The translations under genes were made by a program, and so were the position numbers. Of a DNA stretch of 64,000 bases, positions 35,259 to 43,542 are shown piece after piece; within the stretch, counting starts at the first letter, position 1, and every line of letters starts with the position of its first letter. The notes beneath the pieces were generated by a model. The model was not told where the DNA came from and searched no databases. It saw nothing but the letters and a program-made list of their open reading frames with translations. The stretch spans positions 806,001 to 870,000 of the forward strand of contig CAWJSE010000003.1 in the NCBI GenBank assembly GCA_963845445.1, given 5' to 3'. Source of the DNA: JABDBL01 sp963845445 (GTDB lineage Bacteria; Cyanobacteriota; Vampirovibrionia; Obscuribacterales; Obscuribacteraceae).

Positions 35259-38018
35259 ATGGAGTTTGCGGTAAATTTGGCAGTTAATGGGTTAGAATCA
35301 CAAAAGTCGTCGAAAAAATATCCCGGCATGGCAATAACAGTAACCGAACAAGACCTCGGCTTAATGGATCAAGTAAATAGTTTGGCGCGAAAAGCCAGAC
35401 TTGCTGCAGCTGTTTTTACTCAATATAGCCAAGAACAAGTTGATGCAATTGTAAAGGCAATGACAATTGCTGCCATTGATGCTGCCCACGAATTGGCTTT
35501 AGCTGCCATCGAAGAAACCAAAATGGGATTGCTGGAAGATAAGATTCTCAAAAATCTGGTCGCTTCTGAATTCCAATATGACCAGATTCGCCACAAAAAA
35601 ACCGTTGGCATCATTAAAGAATTTCCAGAAGACAATATGGTTGAAGTAGCTGAGCCAGTTGGTGTAATTCTGGCTCTTTCGCCAGTGACTAATCCTACTT
35701 CTACAATAGTTTTTAAAAGTATTGCCTGTGCCAAAACACGCAATAGCATAATTTTTAGTCCTCATTTGATGTCTGCTGATTGCAGCAACAAAGCAGCTCA
35801 AATAGTGTATGAGGCGGCATTGGCTGCTGGAGCACCAAGAGATTTTATAACATGGATCGACAAATCTCCTCGGCTGCGCCGCGTCACAGAATTGCTTATG
35901 GTGCATCCTCAAGTAGATCTTATATTCGCCACCGGTGGCACACACATGGTCAAAGCCGCTTATAGTTCTGGCAAACCGGCTTTAGGTGTAGGTGCTGGCA
36001 ATACGCCTGTTTATGTTCATAAAACAGCCAATATTACTGGAGCTGCTACAGACATTATTATTTCTAAGACTTTTGATAACGGTACTGAATGCCCTTCTGA
36101 GCAAACGCTCATTATGGACAATGAAATTTCACAGCAGTTATTGAGCGAATTTAAGCGCTTGGGCTGCCATATTTGTAGCGAAGAAGAAGTTGATAAACTG
36201 ACGCAAACTGTTATTGATCCTCGCACAGGCGGCATGAATTACAAGTTTGTTGGACAACCAGCAAAAATTATAGCTGACAATGCGGGTTTTGCGGTGTCAC
36301 CTGATTGCAAAATATTGTTGTGTCACTTAAGCGGTGAATTACGAAAGCATAAATTAGTGGTAGAAAAACTAATGCCTGTACTGGGTTATGTAACTGTGAC
36401 TAGTGAACAAGATGGCATAAATAGAGCTCTCGATATTAATTACGCCGGCGGCACCGGTCATACCGCAGGTATTTTTGCTGATGACGACAATATTATCGAA
36501 AAGTATTCACAGGCTATTAATGCCGGTCGCATTATAGTTAATAGTCCTACTTCGATTGGCGGTTTGGGCGGTGTTTACAATAACTTGCACACTACCCTTG
36601 TTTTTGGCTGTGGCACTGGCGGCGGTAATATCACCACAGATAATGTCGGCATAGAAAACCTACTCAATTACAAACGTGTGCCTAAGCGCAGTAATTTTAT
36701 AATGACCTTTCAAACTACCAAGAACATTTATATCAATCCTGGCAGTCTGGATCATTTGCGCGGCTTAAAAACAGGTGTGACTTTTATAGTTACCTCTAAG
36801 TCCGCTGATAAACGTGGGCATTTAGCCATGGTCATGGAGCGTTTACCCTCACAAACGCGGGTGGACACTTTTAGCGAAATAGGCCCCGAACCAGATTTCA
36901 ACGTTATCAAACGCGCTGTTACTATGATGCGGCAAAGCAAGCCAGACACAATTATTGCTCTCGGTGGCGGTTCAGTGTTAGACGCGGCTAAGATTATTCG
37001 TCTCTTTTATGAATATCCAGATTTAAAAATCAATGAATTGGCAGTTAATTTCTTGGATTTCAGACACAGACTGGTTGTGTTTCCGCAAAAGACAACTGTG
37101 CAATTAGTAGCTATTCCAACTACTTCGGGCACGGGGTCAGAGGTGACACCATTTGCGGTGCTGAGTATGGATCATCGCAAAGTGTCTTTAATTGATGAAT
37201 GCTTATTGCCAGATGTAGCTATCATCGATGCCAATCTCACTAAAACCTTGCCGAAAGAATTAACGGTGGACTCTGCCTTTGATGCTTTAACACACGCGCT
37301 AGAATCCTTAGTTTCGTCCTTCGCTTCTGACTATACTGATGGTTTGGCACTGGAAGCTATGCGTCTTATTTTCGAAGCACTGCCAGCCGTTTTAGACAGT
37401 CCTGGTAATGTTCTTTTGCGGCACAAATTGCATAATGCCGCCTGCCTAGCCGGTATGGCGATAGGCAACGCTTCAGTGGGCATAAACCATGCTTTAGCTC
37501 ATAGTTTGGGTATGATTTTTGGCATTCCGCACGGCAAAGCGAACAGTGTTTTTCTATTATCAACAATTGCCCATAATTCAATATTGCCGAAAAAATTTAC
37601 TGCTGTATCTTCATATCCGGTGTGGATAGCAGACGAAAAATATGCTCGTGCTGCGCAATTTTTAAACCTGCCTGTAGAAAAGAAAACCAATGGCAAAGCT
37701 GACTCAGCAATAAAATCAGAAAATGCCGCCACTGTTTCTCTTGACGCAAAAGATATTGTCAGAGGACAGCGTGAAGCTCGCAAGCAACAACTTATACTGG
37801 CTTTAAGTCGTGCCATATTTGATTTACTGGAAAAATGCGAACAGCCTAAGTCAATTAGTGAGTTAGGTATTAACGAAGAAGACTTTAAAGCAAAGCTGCC
37901 GGCTCTGTTGGCGCTCTCCTTTAATGATTTGAGTTTGCGCACCAATCCAAGCTTTTCTTTGCAGGCTGACATAGCGCAACTCTTTATAGACTCTTATCCA
38001 CCCCGCACCAGACCATAG
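35259..38018 (+). CDS. adhE: bifunctional acetaldehyde-CoA/alcohol dehydrogenase
   Basis: A 919-residue fusion. The N-terminal acylating aldehyde dehydrogenase reduces acetyl-CoA to acetaldehyde; its catalytic Cys278 is in GTECPSEQ. The C-terminal iron-dependent alcohol dehydrogenase (from about residue 465) reduces acetaldehyde to ethanol. That half has GGGSVLDAAKIIR for NAD and metal ligands in FDALTHALESL, INHALAHSLG and IPHGKANS. AdhE normally forms long spirosomes. With acetate kinase at 46.5 kb this indicates mixed-acid/ethanol fermentation. The insert after ADH helix 7 (KKTNGKADSAIKSENA) is longer than usual. ATG 35328 is an alternative start. Confidence 0.96.
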   Translation: MEFAVNLAVNGLESQKSSKKYPGMAITVTEQDLGLMDQVNSLARKARLAAAVFTQYSQEQVDAIVKAMTIAAIDAAHELALAAIEETKMGLLEDKILKNLVASEFQYDQIRHKKTVGIIKEFPEDNMVEVAEPVGVILALSPVTNPTSTIVFKSIACAKTRNSIIFSPHLMSADCSNKAAQIVYEAALAAGAPRDFITWIDKSPRLRRVTELLMVHPQVDLIFATGGTHMVKAAYSSGKPALGVGAGNTPVYVHKTANITGAATDIIISKTFDNGTECPSEQTLIMDNEISQQLLSEFKRLGCHICSEEEVDKLTQTVIDPRTGGMNYKFVGQPAKIIADNAGFAVSPDCKILLCHLSGELRKHKLVVEKLMPVLGYVTVTSEQDGINRALDINYAGGTGHTAGIFADDDNIIEKYSQAINAGRIIVNSPTSIGGLGGVYNNLHTTLVFGCGTGGGNITTDNVGIENLLNYKRVPKRSNFIMTFQTTKNIYINPGSLDHLRGLKTGVTFIVTSKSADKRGHLAMVMERLPSQTRVDTFSEIGPEPDFNVIKRAVTMMRQSKPDTIIALGGGSVLDAAKIIRLFYEYPDLKINELAVNFLDFRHRLVVFPQKTTVQLVAIPTTSGTGSEVTPFAVLSMDHRKVSLIDECLLPDVAIIDANLTKTLPKELTVDSAFDALTHALESLVSSFASDYTDGLALEAMRLIFEALPAVLDSPGNVLLRHKLHNAACLAGMAIGNASVGINHALAHSLGMIFGIPHGKANSVFLLSTIAHNSILPKKFTAVSSYPVWIADEKYARAAQFLNLPVEKKTNGKADSAIKSENAATVSLDAKDIVRGQREARKQQLILALSRAIFDLLEKCEQPKSISELGINEEDFKAKLPALLALSFNDLSLRTNPSFSLQADIAQLFIDSYPPRTRP

Positions 38019-38026
38019 AGATTTTT

Positions 38027-38329
38027 ATGAAAGAATGCATTACTCACAAAATTATTGGCGATCTCAGTAAAAATGATGAAATCGTAGAAAAATTTATAGC
38101 AGCAGGCGACAAAGACTTGCTCATTGACTTTAGCGCTTGCACTTTCATTTCGGTGGCCGGATTAGAATGGCTAGAAAGTATGCTATTAAAAGCGAGCTCG
38201 GGCAAGGTTAATGTCACTTTTATTGAGTTGCCAACCACTTTATACAAAGTCTTTAAAGTGGCGCGCATTGAAAGCATTTTAAGTGCATGTGGCTCGCCAG
38301 CAGCATCGAGTAATTCAGCTGCTTGCTAA
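38027..38329 (+). CDS. STAS-domain protein (anti-sigma factor antagonist-like)
   Basis: A 100-residue protein with the STAS core LLIDFSACTFISVAGLEWLE (residues 31-50), which includes the Ser normally phosphorylated in SpoIIAA-type antagonists, and a trailing helix ESILSAC. Such proteins switch partner proteins by phosphorylation. It lies 8 bases after adhE on the same strand, so it is probably co-transcribed with it. No partner kinase or sigma factor is in the window. Confidence 0.7.
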   Translation: MKECITHKIIGDLSKNDEIVEKFIAAGDKDLLIDFSACTFISVAGLEWLESMLLKASSGKVNVTFIELPTTLYKVFKVARIESILSACGSPAASSNSAAC

Positions 38330-38407
38330 GCCGCTTAAGTTTCTGCTGCCTGTTGCAGCGTACTGAAGACTTGCTTTAGCCTATAAAAAGCTAAAACAAA
38401 AAGGAAA

Positions 38408-38444
38408 AGACGGGAGAAAAGCCGTGTTCGGCCGCCTCCCGTCT
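38408..38444 (-). terminator. terminator of the 38.5-40.6 kb set
   Basis: Nine-bp stem AGACGGGAG/CTCCCGTCT. Minus-strand tail TTTCCTTTTTGTTTT. Confidence 0.82.
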
Positions 38445-38460
38445 TCCCGGGCAGAGAATA

Positions 38461-39432
38461 TCATTTCTGCCCAAATACCGCGGCTACCGTGCCTCCGTAC
38501 CCGTTGGCAGTGTCATCGCCGTCGCCGTTGCCCTCGCTGCTGGTCTCGGCGATGAGAATTACGTCACCGTTGGCTGCGCCGGTCGGGGCGATGAGAGTTC
38601 CGTCACCGTTGCCTTCGCCCGTGGCAGCGATGACGGTGCCATCGCCATTGAACTCGCTGAACGGTAAGACAACAGCTCCGTCACCGTTGGACTGGCCGTT
38701 CTGTTGGTCGTGGGCAGCAGCCTCACCAGATGCGGTGCCATGGGCCGACGTATCGGCAGAGGGCTGAGGCACCGAAACACTGGACCAGCCCTTCTTCTGC
38801 GGCTTCTCCTCTTCGATGAGGTGCTGCAAATCCTTGACCATCTGCCTGACGAGATAATGGGCCTTTTGCCCAAGGATTGGTAGGGAGTTGGGGCCGATAG
38901 AGTCGGAACACACTCCCAGGTAATGGATATACTTGGAGAAGTGGATGTCCGTTTCGTCCGTAGAGGCTGCCGCGAGAGCCTCTACGAGAGATGCCATCCG
39001 ATTGTTGAGCTCCTTGATAGTTGCTGCGATGAAAGCATCGGCGGCGCCCAGAGACAAGAGACTGCCGACCTCATGCGTGAGGTAAGTGGTCTTGGTCTCC
39101 AACCAGCCAGCCAAGACCTCTGCCGCTTCAACGATACTCGCCCGAAACACCCCGCCAGGAGCTTCGGCAGTCCGGTTGGTAATCTCGGCGGTCATATCTT
39201 GCCAGCGCGCGATGACCGCTAGGATTTGAACGATACCAGGAGGAGCGGTTGGAGTCGAAACGTTGGAAGCCTGGTCAGCCGGCGGCTGGCTGCCCGGCTT
39301 AGGCGATTTCGAAGGAGCCGGCGGCGGCTGCGCGGCGGTCTTGGCCGATTGCGAAGGAGCCGGCGACTTTGCACCAGTCTGAGACGAAGCGGGACGAAAC
39401 GCCGACTGAAGAAGAGCCACTAGGCCTTTCAT
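38461..39432 (-). CDS. orphan protein with NGDGT repeats, 323 aa
   Basis: No family recognised. Residues 8-75 are Ser/Pro/Ala/Lys low complexity. Residues 80-220 are helical (GVFRASIVEAAEVLAGWLET, YLVRQMVKDLQHLIEEE). The C-terminus has four to five 13-residue repeats of the form NGDGTxIAxTGxx, rich in Asp, Asn and Gly as in calcium-binding beta-rolls. GGAGGATTCTC leads directly into the ATG. Third gene of a set; the other two lie upstream behind near-identical hairpins. Confidence 0.7.
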   Translation of the reverse strand: MKGLVALLQSAFRPASSQTGAKSPAPSQSAKTAAQPPPAPSKSPKPGSQPPADQASNVSTPTAPPGIVQILAVIARWQDMTAEITNRTAEAPGGVFRASIVEAAEVLAGWLETKTTYLTHEVGSLLSLGAADAFIAATIKELNNRMASLVEALAAASTDETDIHFSKYIHYLGVCSDSIGPNSLPILGQKAHYLVRQMVKDLQHLIEEEKPQKKGWSSVSVPQPSADTSAHGTASGEAAAHDQQNGQSNGDGAVVLPFSEFNGDGTVIAATGEGNGDGTLIAPTGAANGDVILIAETSSEGNGDGDDTANGYGGTVAAVFGQK

Positions 39433-39487
39433 GAGAATCCTCCACTTGTGGTGAGAGTTGAGAAGATGCGATGTGACGTGGGTATCC

Positions 39488-39522
39488 CCACGACGGTAAG
39501 GTATTCTGTCTTACCGTCGTGG
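39488..39522 (-). repeat. intercistronic hairpin repeat, copy 2
   Basis: Perfect 13-bp stem, CCACGACGGTAAG with CTTACCGTCGTGG, loop GTATTCTGT. Flanked by TGTCAACC-CAGCCACG upstream (minus strand) and a similar leader downstream ending in GGAGGATTC and the ATG. Matches copy 1 at 39757-39787. Confidence 0.85.
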
Positions 39523-39541
39523 CTGTGGTTGACAATGTCGT

Positions 39542-39700
39542 TCATTTCGGCCTGACCAAGCCCGGCTTGCCCCTGGGCTTGGACAGCAATCGGAAGACGA
39601 TGTGAAGCACGACAATACCTAGCACAAGGACTGTGCCGGTCAGCAAACAGAATTTCTCGAGGTCGACCTCTTTGATCCATTCGGCGCTTGGAAGGATCAT
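39542..39700 (-). CDS. small single-pass membrane protein, 52 aa
   Basis: The frame MILPSAEWIKEVDLEKFCLL has one transmembrane span (FCLLTGTVLVLGIVVLHIVF, about residues 17-36) and a basic tail (RLLSKPRGKPGLVRPK) that predicts a cytoplasmic C-terminus. GGAGG stands 5-9 bases before the ATG, and it sits between two copies of the same hairpin, so the frame is well supported despite its size. No family recognised. Second gene of the set. Confidence 0.8.
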   Translation of the reverse strand: MILPSAEWIKEVDLEKFCLLTGTVLVLGIVVLHIVFRLLSKPRGKPGLVRPK

Positions 39701-39756
39701 GGGAATCCTCCATTTTGGTGAGGGATGCGAAGTGACGATATGACGGTAAGATTGCT

Positions 39757-39787
39757 ACGACGGTAAGTTATTCTGTCTTACCGTCGT
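39757..39787 (-). repeat. intercistronic hairpin repeat, copy 1
   Basis: Eleven-bp stem ACGACGGTAAG with CTTACCGTCGT, loop TTATTCTGT. An extra copy of the left arm (GACGGTAAG) lies at 39742-39750. Confidence 0.85.
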
Positions 39788-39808
39788 GGCTGCGGTTGAC
39801 ATGGGCGG

Positions 39809-40552
39809 TCACTTTCTCTTGGACGAAGGGACAACGACCGTTTTGTCCTTCGCCTTGCCAGGGGCGACGGTATTCTTCGCGACCGCACCATCCTTGCTGG
39901 GAGCAGTAGCGGCGGCGAGTTTGCCGTCTTTGGCCTTGGATTTGCTGGGGGCACGCCTGAACCAGTTCCAGATGGGCCAAGAACCGATGCCGCCGGTTGT
40001 TTTCTTCTTCGCCTTGACCTTGGCAGCCGGCAACGGTTCAGCGACTTCTCCTTGGGGTCCAGGCCTATCCTCCGCAGCCAGTGCCGTGATGTCCACCCTC
40101 CGTCGACCGCCTTGCGTCGCTGGCTTGATCTTGGGAGCACCGGCCTCCTCTTCCACCGGCGCAAGTGGAGCATCTCCGTCCACGGAAAGGTCGAGGGAAA
40201 AGGACATCTCGTCGTTCATGACACCATTCGGTGACGGACTTCCGGGGTCAGTGCCCCACAGGAGGGAGTCGTCGGAAGCGGCCGACTGGAATGAACGTAT
40301 GGCTCCCTCGACCGTAGACTGGAAGCCATGTTCAGCGCCAGCTGCCTCGTATCGCGGGTCGACCGCTCCCAGTTGGAATCGATTGCCTGTCTCGGTTTGG
40401 AAGCACCCATCTTCGTAGCTTGTAATGGGGCGAGTTGTCCCCCAGTCCCCTTTCGAGACACAGCGGATGCGGGCACCCCGTTCGGGTAAACAGAAGACAC
40501 CCTGGTTGTTCACGAAGGACCACTGATTGGCTTCTACCGGCGCCTTAGGCAT
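39809..40552 (-). CDS. orphan high-GC protein with basic low-complexity tail, 247 aa
   Basis: No family recognised. The first 95 residues look globular (WSFVNNQGVFCLPERGARIR, FQTETGNRFQLGAVD). Then comes an acidic/Pro linker and a Lys/Ala/Ser-rich tail (SKAKDGKLAAATAPSKDG, KAKDKTVVVPSSKRK). ATG 40552 is preferred over the GTG one codon earlier because GGGAGG is then 7 bases away. First gene of the set. The basic tail suggests nucleic acid or cell-wall polymer contact, which is only a guess. Confidence 0.68.
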   Translation of the reverse strand: MPKAPVEANQWSFVNNQGVFCLPERGARIRCVSKGDWGTTRPITSYEDGCFQTETGNRFQLGAVDPRYEAAGAEHGFQSTVEGAIRSFQSAASDDSLLWGTDPGSPSPNGVMNDEMSFSLDLSVDGDAPLAPVEEEAGAPKIKPATQGGRRRVDITALAAEDRPGPQGEVAEPLPAAKVKAKKKTTGGIGSWPIWNWFRRAPSKSKAKDGKLAAATAPSKDGAVAKNTVAPGKAKDKTVVVPSSKRK

Positions 40553-41099
40553 CACAGATCCTCCCAGATTGTCACCACTCCAGCCACTTGTCGCGACGTG
40601 CGACTAAACGCCAACAGTCAACCACCACCGGCTAACATCCGTGATTTGTGGTTTGTCTTAGTGACTTGGTTGGCTGCTGTTTACTGACTGAATAATTCGG
40701 TGACGTGGTATCCATAAAATGACAGTTATGCACATACGAAGTCAAGACTGAGTAATTGAAAACAATAAATCTACAAAGGCTCCTCTATTAAGCTTCGGCT
40801 ATACAATTAATATTTGAAGTTAAGACAACTTTTACAAAGTTGACGACTATTAAATCCCATTAGCAATAGGCGCTAGTTAGCGCTAGCGATTGACAGCAGA
40901 ATGTCAAGCACGGGCTTGGTAATTAAGTAATCGATGACACTATCTATAGTGGCATATTCTTTTCCCAAAATGAAAAATGGCATAGTAAAAAATAGCGTCA
41001 ATGAGTATCTTAGATCAACCAATAAAGTTAAGAACCAATAGAGTGGCGCGCACGTTCGACAAAAACAGAAATAGTCTAAAAACGCTCAACTGTAAAGGT
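40553..41099. other. gene-less stretch with GCGCTA-TAGCGC palindrome
   Basis: Upstream region of the three-gene set. Contains GCGCTA-GT-TAGCGC at 40870-40883 and TTGACT/TGTCAA-type elements, but no open frame of note. Confidence 0.5.
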
Positions 41100-41120
41100 G
41101 GGACGCTTCCGTTGCGTCCC
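41100..41120 (-). terminator. terminator of the 41.2-42.0 kb pair
   Basis: Stem GGGACGC/GCGTCCC; the loop on the minus strand is AACGGAA. A U-rich stretch (GTTTTTAG) comes some 25 bases later, so termination may be weak. Confidence 0.55.
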
Positions 41121-41205
41121 TTGTTCCTTTGTGCGCAAGCGCGTGGCTTCAACGCGCTTGCATTGGCGTCGGCGGTGCGGGACTGGGGCGTGTCTGGAGC
41201 TCGAT

Positions 41206-41514
41206 CTAGCGCAGCGAGAACGCCCCGGTGTTGAGATTCAGACAACCACTCCGTGTGTAGTCGTCCGAGCAGAAGATCCAGATATTAAATTCCAGTCCCC
41301 TGCGCTGCAGCTCCTCTTGCAGCTTGATGATATCCGGGTGGAGCGGGTCGACGACCCCTGCTACGTCCGTACAGGGGAATTCATGAACTGTCAGCCGAAT
41401 GATCGCTGCCTCCTGCTCACTCGGATTGTAAACGATGTTCCAGGTGGCGTCGTAGCTGGTCTTGAGGGTCTGTCGCCAGACCGAACCGTCGCGAATCGAT
41501 TGCGTGGCGCTCAT
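41206..41514 (-). CDS. orphan high-GC protein, 102 aa
   Basis: No family recognised. An alpha/beta protein: YDATWNIVYNPSEQEAAIIR, DIIKLQEELQRRGLEFNIWI. GAAGGGA precedes the ATG. Second of a pair with the 125-residue gene; the gap between them contains a GGTGGCGCG/GCGCGTCACC hairpin (about 41604-41632) whose loop is also AACGGAA. Confidence 0.68.
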   Translation of the reverse strand: MSATQSIRDGSVWRQTLKTSYDATWNIVYNPSEQEAAIIRLTVHEFPCTDVAGVVDPLHPDIIKLQEELQRRGLEFNIWIFCSDDYTRSGCLNLNTGAFSLR

Positions 41515-41658
41515 AGAACTTTTCCCTTCTCAAATTGGGTGCCCCCTTGATTGCCGGTGTAAGCCAGCTGTTTGAATCAAGGCGGTCGTCACAGGATACT
41601 TCGCGGTGACGCGCTTCCGTTCGCGCCACCGGGGAGACGTGCCGAGCCTGTGAAGGCT

Positions 41659-42036
41659 TCAGTTGTCGATCTCATAGACCGTCACGCACAACGTTCCGTC
41701 ATCGTTTTTGGCGACCCAGACAATGAAGTCAGGCTTAGGTGAGAGCGACTCTAATTGGCAGCCGAGGCTCGGCGCCTCGTGGCCGGACTTTGCAGCCAGG
41801 TGCCACTCTTCTCCCTCCCCTGGGGAGTAATAGGCGAAATAGTAGCAGTCGAGCCGAGGCGGAGCGGCACCGGTAATCAGCCGGTCGAGCAGAGCATCAT
41901 CTCGGTAGATGTGCGCACCGAAAACCGTCTTGGGCAAGGGCTGGTCTGGGTGCTTTGCGAGCAACAGGCTCGCGAGGAAGGGAAATTGGGAGCGATCCAC
42001 TTGGTGGGGCTCCAGGATCCGCGCGGCAAGAGACAT
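41659..42036 (-). CDS. orphan high-GC protein, 125 aa
   Basis: No family recognised. The 125-residue protein has a central aromatic strand (LDCYYFAYYSPGEGEEWHLA) and a C-terminal strand pair (FIVWVAKNDDGTLCVTVYE). GGAG is 10 bases before the ATG. First gene of the pair. Confidence 0.68.
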   Translation of the reverse strand: MSLAARILEPHQVDRSQFPFLASLLLAKHPDQPLPKTVFGAHIYRDDALLDRLITGAAPPRLDCYYFAYYSPGEGEEWHLAAKSGHEAPSLGCQLESLSPKPDFIVWVAKNDDGTLCVTVYEIDN

Positions 42037-42558
42037 GGTGGCGGACTCCAGACAGAGTGGACGTCGCGTTTCAGCATCCGGTTACTTCCGCACATACGGA
42101 TACAGATGCTCAGTCATGGAGTAGACAGGATAGGCTCTATAGACTGCCTCAAAATGAAAAGGGAAACGGACGTACCAAAATTTGACAGGTTTCGATGATG
42201 CAAATCAATAATGACAACCCAAACTCTTTTTGGAAAGTGAAAGGAACAAGGAACATGGTTGAGTAATTGTTGCTTGTACCATTGGTACAGTAAAAAGCAC
42301 GTAAATGCTCGAAGTCAAAGAACCGAAAGGGTCGAAGACGGCTGGAGATAGCCAATTTCGCCCTTTCGGTTTGTGCTGGATCTAGAACTTGAAGAATGGC
42401 TTAGGGAAGCGCACACCGCAGAACACGTGCGGACTTAAAGACCAATAGCGATCAACAAAATGAAAAGGCTCTGAGAGGGCAACGGCACCGTCTCAGAGCC
42501 TTGCTCGCTTCTTAACAAGTCCTCCTCTCTGTTGCGTATGATTAGTCAAAGCAGCTTT
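42037..42558. other. gene-less stretch with two hairpins
   Basis: One hairpin, ACCGAAAGGG/CCCTTTCGGT (about 42322-42370), is T-flanked on both sides and might end a transcript from either strand. The second (42467-42500) is the terminator listed separately. A 21-codon plus-strand frame at about 42374-42439 (DLELEEWLREAHTAEHVRT) looks protein-like but lacks a start. Confidence 0.45.
42467..42500 (-). terminator. terminator of the CTD-LRR gene
   Basis: Ten-bp stem GGCTCTGAGA/TCTCAGAGCC. Minus-strand tail TTTTCATTTTGTTG. Confidence 0.82.
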
Positions 42559-43542
42559 TCAGGCTGACTGCTCCATTTCATGAGGAAGGGTGATCTTCAG
42601 ATCGGCGAGATGAGCCAGCATGCTGACGTCCCGCACCCCGGTACCCCAGAGTTCGAGCCGGCGGAGTTTATTGAGTCCTCTCAGCGAGCTTACGTCCTGC
42701 AAGCGCCTGGCGTGCTGAATATCCAACGTTACTAGGCGGAAGAGCTCTGCCAGTGGGCTCACTTCGTCCACATCAGTATCGCTGAGTATCAGCACCCGCA
42801 TATTGCGGCAGGCAGCAAGCGGGCTCACGTCCTTCAACCTTCTGGCGTAGTCGAGCTTGAGCCAGTCCAGTCCGCTGAGCGCTGCCAGAGGAGTGAGATC
42901 CTGGACATCGGTGTGGTCCAGTTCCAATATCTGCAGCCCGCGACAGGCGGACAGGGGTAGCAAGTCCTCCACGGGATTGTGCCCGGCATAGAGCCGCTCC
43001 AAGTATTGACAGGCAGCCAATGGCCACCAGTCCGTGGTTTGAGTGTCTCCAAGATACAGCCTTTGCAGATTGTGGCAGGCGGCAAGAGGGCGCAGATCTT
43101 CTGCCCCTTTAGCGCCTTCGAGATCAAGCTGCTGGAGGTTGTGACAGACAATCAACGGCCTCAGGTTTTTGAGTTGAGCCCCCTTGAGACTGAGGTTGGT
43201 AAGCGCGGCCAGCTGACTGGGCTCGAACCGGTTCAAAGCCGCTGTGTTCATGTAGCCCAGATTGAGCCGACCAGAAACAATTTGCGGCTCGTTCGGCAGC
43301 TCGAAGCCACCGCATTCTCGAACCCACCAGATGATGCCAGCCAAGGTATGCTCGCCGCAACCTGGTGTCCGCTTCAGTTGGCTGATGGACAATGTAGCCA
43401 CATCCTCCCAGTTGTCCACTCGCAGAGCTTTCATCACCGAATTGCCCCGCCGCCCCCGGCGAAGCAACTTGCGATCCTGCTCAGTTAATCTTCCTACCCC
43501 GAGCACTCGTGAGCTGGTGTGGATGGTACCAATCTTAGCCAT
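42559..43542 (-). CDS. leucine-rich-repeat protein with RpoA-CTD-like N-terminal domain
   Basis: A 327-residue cytoplasmic-type protein. Residues about 34-80 (SVMKALRVDNWEDVATLSIS, LKRTPGCGEHTLAGII) follow the pattern of the RNA polymerase alpha C-terminal domain: 'R..NaL...ni.tv.dL......l......G..tl.eI...L'. From about residue 85 there are ten leucine-rich repeats of 20-24 residues (LTNLSLKGAQLKNLRPLIVC, LQILELDHTDVQDLTPLAAL), of the SDS22/internalin-like kind without a signal peptide. AAGGG precedes the ATG. Probably a scaffold; DNA or polymerase contact by the CTD-like domain is possible. Confidence 0.8.
   Translation of the reverse strand: MAKIGTIHTSSRVLGVGRLTEQDRKLLRRGRRGNSVMKALRVDNWEDVATLSISQLKRTPGCGEHTLAGIIWWVRECGGFELPNEPQIVSGRLNLGYMNTAALNRFEPSQLAALTNLSLKGAQLKNLRPLIVCHNLQQLDLEGAKGAEDLRPLAACHNLQRLYLGDTQTTDWWPLAACQYLERLYAGHNPVEDLLPLSACRGLQILELDHTDVQDLTPLAALSGLDWLKLDYARRLKDVSPLAACRNMRVLILSDTDVDEVSPLAELFRLVTLDIQHARRLQDVSSLRGLNKLRRLELWGTGVRDVSMLAHLADLKITLPHEMEQSA

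Noticed and set aside
39429..39713. 94-codon minus-strand frame MEDSHDPSKRRMDQRG
   Set aside because: It runs through the intercistronic hairpin and overlaps the 52-residue membrane protein, which has the better start and coding pattern.
41015..41245. 76-codon minus-strand frame downstream of the 102-residue gene
   Set aside because: It overlaps the end of that gene and crosses its terminator hairpin; it has no Shine-Dalgarno.
42374..42439. 21-codon plus-strand frame DLELEEWLREAHTAEHVRT
   Set aside because: Protein-like, but it has no start codon with a ribosome site and is preceded by a stop; it may be a fragment.
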